A stretch of DNA of 64,000 bases from Enterococcus sp. DIV1094 (GTDB taxonomy: Bacteria; Bacillota; Bacilli; Lactobacillales; Enterococcaceae). The stretch spans positions 2,975,001-3,039,000 of the forward strand of contig NZ_CP147250.1 of the NCBI RefSeq assembly GCF_017316305.2. Direction: 5' to 3'. Of the stretch, positions 59,013-64,000 are shown piece by piece. A program made the position numbers and the translations under genes. Positions within the stretch are counted from its first letter, which is position 1, and each line of letters begins with the position of its first letter. Below the pieces are notes generated by a model, which was not told where the DNA came from, did no database searches, and saw only the letters and a program-made list of their open reading frames with translations.

Positions 59013-59789
59013 ATGCTAAAAAGAGAGCGCTTACTGATGATTAGTGAAATGGTCAATAAAAAAGGAATACTGACAGTCAATGAAATCATCGAACAATTAA
59101 ATGTCTCTGATATGACTGTTCGTCGGGACTTAGATGAATTAGAAAAATCAGGAAAACTGCTTCGTATCCATGGAGGTGCGCAAAGCCTAACATATACACT
59201 TGATCAAGAATTGTCACATACAGAAAAATCAGTCATGCAAATCAAAGAGAAGCAACAAATTGCCGTGAGTGCTGCTCAACTGATCGACGAAGGAGACACA
59301 ATTTTTTTAGGCCCAGGAACTACGATCGAGTTATTAGCATCTCACTTGATCCATCGTAAACTGCGGATCATTACGAACAATTACGCCGTTTTTGAAGTTC
59401 TTGCTCAAGCAGAAGTACCTGAAATTTTGTTGGTCGGAGGTGACTTCCGAAAAAATACCGGAGCCTTTGTTGGTCCGATCACCAACGACACTCTAAGAAA
59501 ACTTAAATTTACTAAATCCTTTATCAGTGCAAATGGTGTCCATAATGAAGCTATTTCAACCTACAGTACTGAAGAAGGCGAAGCACAACAGATTGCCCTC
59601 AATCATTCGAAAAATAAATTTTTGTTAGTGGATCATCAAAAATTCAATCGTGATGATTTTTATATCTTTTATAAATTACATGATTTTAATTTACTGATTA
59701 CTGACACTAATATCAAAGAACATGTGAAAGAGCACTATTCTCAATATGTTCAAATCAAAATCTCAGAAACACTAGAAAATGAAGTTTAG
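59013..59789 (+). CDS. DeoR-family regulator of the galactan/lactose-type operon
   Basis: 258 residues. N-terminal HTH (LTVNEIIEQLNVSDMTVRRD, then RIHGGAQS) and a DeoRC sensor with FLGPGTTIELLASHL, IITNNYAVFE and LVGGDFRKNTGAF. Shine-Dalgarno AGGAGTGATG. It is divergent from lacG and followed by the HAD gene. Most likely a repressor released by a sugar phosphate made by the pathway, by analogy with LacR. Confidence 0.92.
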   Translation: MLKRERLLMISEMVNKKGILTVNEIIEQLNVSDMTVRRDLDELEKSGKLLRIHGGAQSLTYTLDQELSHTEKSVMQIKEKQQIAVSAAQLIDEGDTIFLGPGTTIELLASHLIHRKLRIITNNYAVFEVLAQAEVPEILLVGGDFRKNTGAFVGPITNDTLRKLKFTKSFISANGVHNEAISTYSTEEGEAQQIALNHSKNKFLLVDHQKFNRDDFYIFYKLHDFNLLITDTNIKEHVKEHYSQYVQIKISETLENEV

Positions 59790-59799
59790 GAGTGAACTT

Positions 59800-60483
59800 A
59801 TGAAAGGAATTATTTTTGATTTTAATGGAACAATGTTCCAAGATTCACATCTTCATGAAGCCGCATGGATTCGAATGATTCATCGTTATTCAAAAAAAGA
59901 ACTTTCTGACGAAGATATCGTTAAAAACATACATGGTCGAACAAATAGTGAAATATTAGCTTATTTTATATCTCCTACTTTAACAACGGATGAAATAGCA
60001 AATTTATCGTATGAAAAAGAAGCTCATTATCGTAGCCTTTGTTTAGAAAAACCTGAAGAGCTAGTCCTCACTGATGGCTTGATTGCGACCTTAGATATAT
60101 TGAACGAACAAAATATACCTATTACGATCGCTACCGCGACAGTTAAAGAAAATGTCGAATTTTATTTCGAGATTTTTAATTTGTCCAATTGGTTTTCTTT
60201 CGATAAGGTCGTTTATGATGATGGTACTTTTCCAGGTAAACCACAACCTGATATCTTTATAAAAGCAGCACAAAAATTAGCACTTGAACCTAAAGATTGC
60301 CTCGTCATCGAAGATGCATACTCAGGACTTTTAGCAGCCACACGAGCGAATATCGGTATGATCATCGCAATTGATCCATATGGTAAAAATCGTCAATTAT
60401 TCTCTGCGAAAGAACTGAGAAAAGATAGCATCATTGAGAATTTTGATAACTTTTATTTTAATTTTTTGACTCCTTCAATTTGA
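59800..60483 (+). CDS. HAD-family hydrolase, beta-phosphoglucomutase-like, with variant motif I
   Basis: 227 residues from ATG 59800 (MKGIIFDFNGTMFQDS); the longer frame starts inside deoR, whereas TTAGGAGTGAA stands just before this ATG. Cap domain about 15-80, motif II ITIATATVKENVEF, motif III Lys in FPGKPQPDIF, motif IV VIEDAYSGLLAA. Motif I reads D-F-N-G-T: the second catalytic Asp found in phosphatases and mutases is Asn. A sugar-phosphate substrate linked to the neighbouring operon is plausible, but activity is uncertain. It ends just before the duplicated terminator hairpin. Confidence 0.85.
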   Translation: MKGIIFDFNGTMFQDSHLHEAAWIRMIHRYSKKELSDEDIVKNIHGRTNSEILAYFISPTLTTDEIANLSYEKEAHYRSLCLEKPEELVLTDGLIATLDILNEQNIPITIATATVKENVEFYFEIFNLSNWFSFDKVVYDDGTFPGKPQPDIFIKAAQKLALEPKDCLVIEDAYSGLLAATRANIGMIIAIDPYGKNRQLFSAKELRKDSIIENFDNFYFNFLTPSI

Positions 60484-60490
60484 TAAAAAA

Positions 60491-60514
60491 AGATAGACGT
60501 ATAAACGTCTATCT
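60491..60514. repeat. Left copy of a 24-bp hairpin duplicated by the insertion sequence
   Basis: Arms AGATAGACGT and ACGTCTATCT around loop ATAA. On the minus strand it is followed by a U run, so this copy still works as a terminator for transcripts leaving the insertion sequence. On the plus strand the IS starts directly after it. Confidence 0.9.
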
Positions 60515-62052
60515 CAGATTGTAGACAAACCTTATGTAAAAATGAGGTTTGTCTTTTTTATATGTACGATTTTAAGAATAAAAGAGAAATTTCTTTGTTT
60601 TTCTAAAGAAAAACACACCTTTCCTGCTCGCCCTTTTTTGATTTTTATTAGTTTTTTCATATTTAGACAGGCAAAAGTAAGCCCAATTTTCATGTGCATT
60701 TTTTCTATTCCTATTTGATTCGTATAACGTAATCCATGAAATTCCTTTGCTGTACCAAAAATTCGTTCAATTGTTTCTTTTCTTTTTCTATATAGGTCTT
60801 TAAAACTTCTTTGATGACGTATTTCCTCACATCGTTCGATTGCTTTCGCCCAAATATGTCTGGTGATGACTTTTGTATGATTTTTTGAATTTGTACAAGT
60901 AGATAGAACAGGACAATTTTTACATTCTTCTGGATTACTTTTGTATTCTAAATATCCTTTTCGATTGGTTGTCGAATAAGAGAGGATCTTATCATTAGGA
61001 CAGATATAACAATCATAGTATTCATCGTAGGCATAGTCGTTCTTCTTGAAATAGCCCGCTTTCGTCATTGGTCGCTTATAAGGGAAAACAGGGGTCAGAT
61101 TTTCTTCGAGAAGTAATTGTGCGATTGCTGGCGTTTTATACCCAGCATCCATAATCAATTTATCTAAAGTAAAAGCTCCTTTGAGCTTTTTAAATAAAGA
61201 AATAAACGTACGACTATCATGTAAGTTTCCTGGGTGGGTCGTATAACCTAGTATCCAGCCGTTTTTATCACATGCCACTTGTGCGCTATATGCAAAAACT
61301 TCTTTATGCTCACCTTTATGAAACCAACCACTTTCGGGATCAGTAGTACTTGTTTTTTTCATGGCCATTTTAGTTCCTGCGTTTGTTTCTTTTAAGGACT
61401 TTTTTAGGCGTTTTTCTCGATCTTTTTCAATTTCTTTTGTCAATTTTTCCGTATAAAAGAAGGCTTGATCCATCACTTCGACGGATTCTTTCTTGTTTCG
61501 ATTCGCATGTGCTTTAATATGCGTCCCATCAATAAAAATTTCAGAGGTATCAACGATTCCTTCCGTCATACATTGTGCTAAAATCTCATAAAAGATTTGT
61601 TCAAACGTAGTGGTTCCTTTGAACCGTCTCGTATAGTTTTTACCAAATGTAGAAAAATGAGGAACTGCATCTTCTAACCCTAACCCCAAAAACCATCGAT
61701 ACGCGTTGTTCACTTCAATTTCTTTGATGGTTTGTCTCATGCTTTTAATACCAAAAAAGTATTGAATCATCGGTAACTTAATCAGAAGAACGGGATCTAA
61801 GCTTGGCCGTCCTTGGGTTTCATCATATTTATCTTTTACCAAATCGTAAATAAAAGAAAAATCAATAAACTGATCCATTTGTCGTAATAAATGGTCTTGG
61901 GGAACTAAGTCCTCAAGAGCAAAAAAGCCCATCTGTGCACGCTTACTCATATCTTGTTTTGAGAGCATCGGGTTACACCTCCAATTCATAGTTTTATTTT
62001 AACGTATAAAAAAAGACAAAGCACTATAAATAAGTACTTTGTCTACAATCTG
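60515..62052 (-). mobile_element. IS1182-type insertion sequence, complete, 1538 bp
   Basis: Bounded by perfect 15-bp terminal inverted repeats CAGATTGTAGACAAA (60515-60529) and TTTGTCTACAATCTG (62038-62052). It carries one intact transposase gene. It is flanked by identical 24-bp direct repeats that are themselves a palindromic hairpin, taken as the target duplication. Intact ends, ORF and flanks point to a recent insertion. Confidence 0.93.
60532..61968 (-). CDS. IS1182-family transposase
   Basis: 478 residues from MLSKQDMSKRAQMGFFALED; the upstream ATG at 61989 is rejected because GGAGGTG inside it is the Shine-Dalgarno. N-terminal DUF772-like domain (about 10-90, RPSLDPVLLIKLPMIQYFFG), then the DDE transposase: Asp in EIFIDGTHIKAHANR, Asp in LIMDAGYKTPAIAQ, Glu in RKRKETIERIFGTAKE. 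Zn-like CxNDK...CPVLSTCTN lies in the C-terminal third, as usual for this family. The reading frame is intact. Confidence 0.93.
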   Translation of the reverse strand: MLSKQDMSKRAQMGFFALEDLVPQDHLLRQMDQFIDFSFIYDLVKDKYDETQGRPSLDPVLLIKLPMIQYFFGIKSMRQTIKEIEVNNAYRWFLGLGLEDAVPHFSTFGKNYTRRFKGTTTFEQIFYEILAQCMTEGIVDTSEIFIDGTHIKAHANRNKKESVEVMDQAFFYTEKLTKEIEKDREKRLKKSLKETNAGTKMAMKKTSTTDPESGWFHKGEHKEVFAYSAQVACDKNGWILGYTTHPGNLHDSRTFISLFKKLKGAFTLDKLIMDAGYKTPAIAQLLLEENLTPVFPYKRPMTKAGYFKKNDYAYDEYYDCYICPNDKILSYSTTNRKGYLEYKSNPEECKNCPVLSTCTNSKNHTKVITRHIWAKAIERCEEIRHQRSFKDLYRKRKETIERIFGTAKEFHGLRYTNQIGIEKMHMKIGLTFACLNMKKLIKIKKGRAGKVCFSLEKQRNFSFILKIVHIKKTNLIFT

Positions 62053-62076
62053 AGATAGACGTATAAACGTCTATCT
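62053..62076. repeat. Right copy of the 24-bp hairpin, with plus-strand T run
   Basis: Same 24 bp as 60491-60514. Six T follow on the plus strand (62076-62081). On the minus strand, downstream of dnaJ, the hairpin is followed by IS sequence instead of U, so dnaJ termination is probably weakened. Confidence 0.9.
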
Positions 62077-62083
62077 TTTTTAT

Positions 62084-63250
62084 TTATTTACGCTTTTTTC
62101 CACCAAAAGCATCTTTTACCTTATCAAAAAAACCATCTTCTTGTTGCTCTTGAACATGCATGCCGCCAGCTTTAGCAAACGCTCGTAAGGCGTCACGTTG
62201 TTCTTCATTGAGGTTCTTAGGTGTAATCAATTTCACGCGTACATGTTGATCGCCAGTTGATCCGCCACGCAATCGTGGAGCTCCTTTGCCACGTAAGCGG
62301 AAGTTGGTTCCCGTTTGCGTACCCGCAGGGATCTTCAATTTGACATCCCCATGCACAGTTGGTACTTGGACTTCATCACCTAGTGCTGCTTGCACGAAGC
62401 TTAATGGCAATTCGTAATAGATCTCTGAACCATCACGATCGAAGATATCACTTTCTTCTACTCGGAAGACTACATACAGATCGCCAAACGGTCCACCATT
62501 TTCACCCGCTTCGCCTTGACCAGCTAAACGCATTTGTTGTCCTTCTTCCACACCGGCTGGTACATTGACTTTGACCGTATGTGCTTTTTTCTCATGACCA
62601 GAGCCATGACAAGTCGGACATGGTTCTTTGATTTCTTTCCCAGTACCACGACAAACATCACAAGTTTGACGGCTCATCACACGACCAAGCGGTGTTTGAC
62701 GTTCCACATTGATCGTACCTGAACCATGACATTTATGACAAGTCGTCGGTTGTGTTCCTGGTTTTGCACCATTCCCACTACATGTATGACAAATCTCTTC
62801 ACGATTGTATTTGATTTCTTTTTCAATACCAAATATTGCTTCTTCAAATGATAAATTGATCGTATATTGGAGATCCGCTCCTTGTCGAGGGGCATTAGGA
62901 TCAACTGATCTTCCGCCACCGCCGAAAAATGAATCAAAAATATCTTCAAATCCACCGAAGCCAGCGCCTCCACCAGAGAAGCCGCCAAAACCACCAAATC
63001 CGCCACCGCCTGCGCCGTAATTCGGATCAGTTCCGGCATGTCCGTATTGATCGTAAGCTGCACGTTTTTGCGGATCACTTAAAATCTCATAAGCCTCTGA
63101 AACTTCTTTGAATTTTTCATCAGCATCCGGCTCTTTATTGATATCTGGATGGTATTTCTTTGATAACTTTCGATATGCTTTTTTAATTTCGTCTTCTGAA
63201 GCTCCCTTTGACAGCCCCAAGACTTCATAATAATCACGTTTTGTTGCCAT
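62084..63250 (-). CDS. dnaJ: Chaperone protein DnaJ
   Basis: 388 residues, type I Hsp40. J domain (1-70) with HPD in [11 protein letters not shown]; a long Gly/Phe region (about 75-115); four zinc-finger repeats [24 protein letters not shown] and CPTCHGSG (about 150-215); C-terminal substrate domains to KKRK. Stimulates DnaK ATPase. Strong Shine-Dalgarno ATAGGAGG. It lies 341 bp after dnaK with a long hairpin in the gap. Confidence 0.98.
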   Translation of the reverse strand: MATKRDYYEVLGLSKGASEDEIKKAYRKLSKKYHPDINKEPDADEKFKEVSEAYEILSDPQKRAAYDQYGHAGTDPNYGAGGGGFGGFGGFSGGGAGFGGFEDIFDSFFGGGGRSVDPNAPRQGADLQYTINLSFEEAIFGIEKEIKYNREEICHTCSGNGAKPGTQPTTCHKCHGSGTINVERQTPLGRVMSRQTCDVCRGTGKEIKEPCPTCHGSGHEKKAHTVKVNVPAGVEEGQQMRLAGQGEAGENGGPFGDLYVVFRVEESDIFDRDGSEIYYELPLSFVQAALGDEVQVPTVHGDVKLKIPAGTQTGTNFRLRGKGAPRLRGGSTGDQHVRVKLITPKNLNEEQRDALRAFAKAGGMHVQEQQEDGFFDKVKDAFGGKKRK

Positions 63251-63591
63251 AGGCTTTCCTCCTATTGGTTCTCTTCATTTCCACGTCGTTTGTTATCATA
63301 TCACACTTTGATCGAAACAAAAACCGGAAATTTTGAAGTATCGACTAAAGAAGAAAAAATCGATCATTGATTTCTATGGCATGAAGAAAAGAAAGTATTT
63401 CTCTCCTTGATCCAAAGAAAATCCACAACTGATGACTTATTCCTTTACACTAGTGATGCTTCAATACTCAAACTAAATTCTCCCCTCGGAAATAAGCCGA
63501 AGAATCGCGAAAATATGAGAAGCTATTTTCGAATTCTTCGGCTTATTCTAAAGCGGGACTTGACCTCTTTAGGTGAAACTACATGAACTGA
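63251..63591. other. dnaK-dnaJ intergenic region with a long imperfect hairpin
   Basis: No gene seen. 63491-63515 and 63523-63547 form a stem of about 24 bp (outer part AATAAGCCGAAGAAT, one bulge) with a 7-nt loop. No U run follows on the minus strand, so it may be an mRNA processing or stability element, or a partial terminator, rather than a full terminator. A TATGAT near 63298 could be a weak dnaJ promoter. Confidence 0.65.
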
Positions 63592-64000
63592 TTATTTTTT
63601 GTCGTCATCGACTTCTTCAAAATCAGCATCTACGACATCATCCGCTCCGCCTTGTGCTGCTTCAGGATTTTCTTGCGCTTGTTGTTGTGCAGCTTGTTCA
63701 TATAATTTAACTGTCAAGTTTTGCACGATTTCATTCAATGCATCACGTTTTGTTTTCATTTCTTCGATGTTGTTTGCTTCTACAGCAGCTTTCAATTCAT
63801 CACGAGCTGCCTCCGCTTTTTTCACTTCTTCTTCGTCAACTTTACCTTCTAATTCTTTCAAAGTCTTGTCAACTGAGAATAGTAATGCATCGACATCGTT
63901 GCGTAGATCAACTTCTTCTTTACGTGCTTTATCTGCTTCTGCATTTGATTCAGCATCTTTTACCATACGTTCGATTTCTTCGTCTGTTAAACCTGAAGAA
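63592..64000 (-). CDS. dnaK: Chaperone protein DnaK, C-terminal part (window edge)
   Basis: The last 135 or so residues of Hsp70: substrate-domain end [16 protein letters not shown], the helical lid ([20 protein letters not shown]) and the acidic tail [15 protein letters not shown] that ends most Firmicutes DnaK proteins. The start is beyond base 64000. Upstream of dnaJ on the same strand, the normal order. Confidence 0.97.
   Translation of the reverse strand, partial: SSGLTDEEIERMVKDAESNAEADKARKEEVDLRNDVDALLFSVDKTLKELEGKVDEEEVKKAEAARDELKAAVEANNIEEMKTKRDALNEIVQNLTVKLYEQAAQQQAQENPEAAQGGADDVVDADFEEVDDDKK

Noticed and set aside
60772..61990. Second, nested mobile element or frameshifted transposase
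   Set aside because: One intact frame, one pair of inverted repeats and one pair of direct repeats explain the whole segment.

Overview
The window is chromosomal DNA of a low-GC Gram-positive coccus, almost certainly an Enterococcus of the E. faecium / hirae / durans / mundtii type. The evidence is the housekeeping gene set (pcrA, clpX, tig, cdaA-cdaR-glmM, rapZ-yvcK-whiA, uvrBA, dnaK-dnaJ), strong AGGAGG ribosome sites, a glmS ribozyme, and a D-aspartate ligase next to an aspartate-racemase-type gene, the enzyme pair that builds the D-Asp/D-Asn cross-bridge in that clade. The species cannot be fixed from the sequence alone.

Layout, left to right. 1-1.9 kb: pcrA helicase, cut by the window edge. 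2.1-11.5 kb: an accessory surface-protein locus with three paralogous secreted pectate-lyase-like (beta-helix) adhesins, one small secreted beta-rich protein, one membrane-anchored beta-domain protein and two small LPxTG-like proteins that lack a signal peptide. 11.6-15.3 kb: fructose operon fruR-fruK-fruA. 15.5-24 kb: an unknown 441-residue protein, a 49-residue small protein, engB, clpX, tig, a TPR-like protein, an RDD membrane protein, sppA and a small hypothetical. 24.1-26.2 kb: glmS behind its metabolite-sensing ribozyme. 26.2-29.0 kb: a drug-type ABC exporter with a divergent Rgg-like regulator. 29.1-32.5 kb: cdaA-cdaR-glmM (c-di-AMP and cell-wall precursor synthesis). 32.7-36.3 kb: pyruvate:ferredoxin/flavodoxin oxidoreductase. 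36.6-37.2 kb: a cytoplasmic DsbA-like thiol protein.

37.3-40.8 kb holds the most unusual feature: three adjacent, very basic proteins made almost wholly of tandem 32-residue helix-turn-helix-like repeats. They form a tandem duplication. One copy is a single ORF with twelve repeats; the other is split into two ORFs by a 4-nt ATGA overlap exactly where the first copy is continuous. I do not recognise this family.

41.0-43.8 kb: rapZ-yvcK-whiA. 44.0-46.0 kb: D-Asp ligase and Asp racemase. 46.3-51.1 kb: uvrB-uvrA behind a LexA-like box. 51.3-53.7 kb: glutamine transporter glnPH-glnQ behind an exact match to the GlnR box. 53.7-60.5 kb: a galactan-use locus (secreted GH53 galactanase, lactose-type PTS, GH1 phospho-beta-galactosidase, divergent DeoR regulator and HAD phosphatase) with a cre-like site on the operon promoter. 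60.5-62.05 kb: an IS1182-type insertion sequence that landed in, and duplicated, the hairpin of a shared HAD/dnaJ terminator. 62.1-64 kb: dnaJ and the 3' end of dnaK.

Most genes are on the minus strand. All calls come from reading the sequence; no database search was run. Start codons were moved where a Shine-Dalgarno sequence lies inside the longest ORF.
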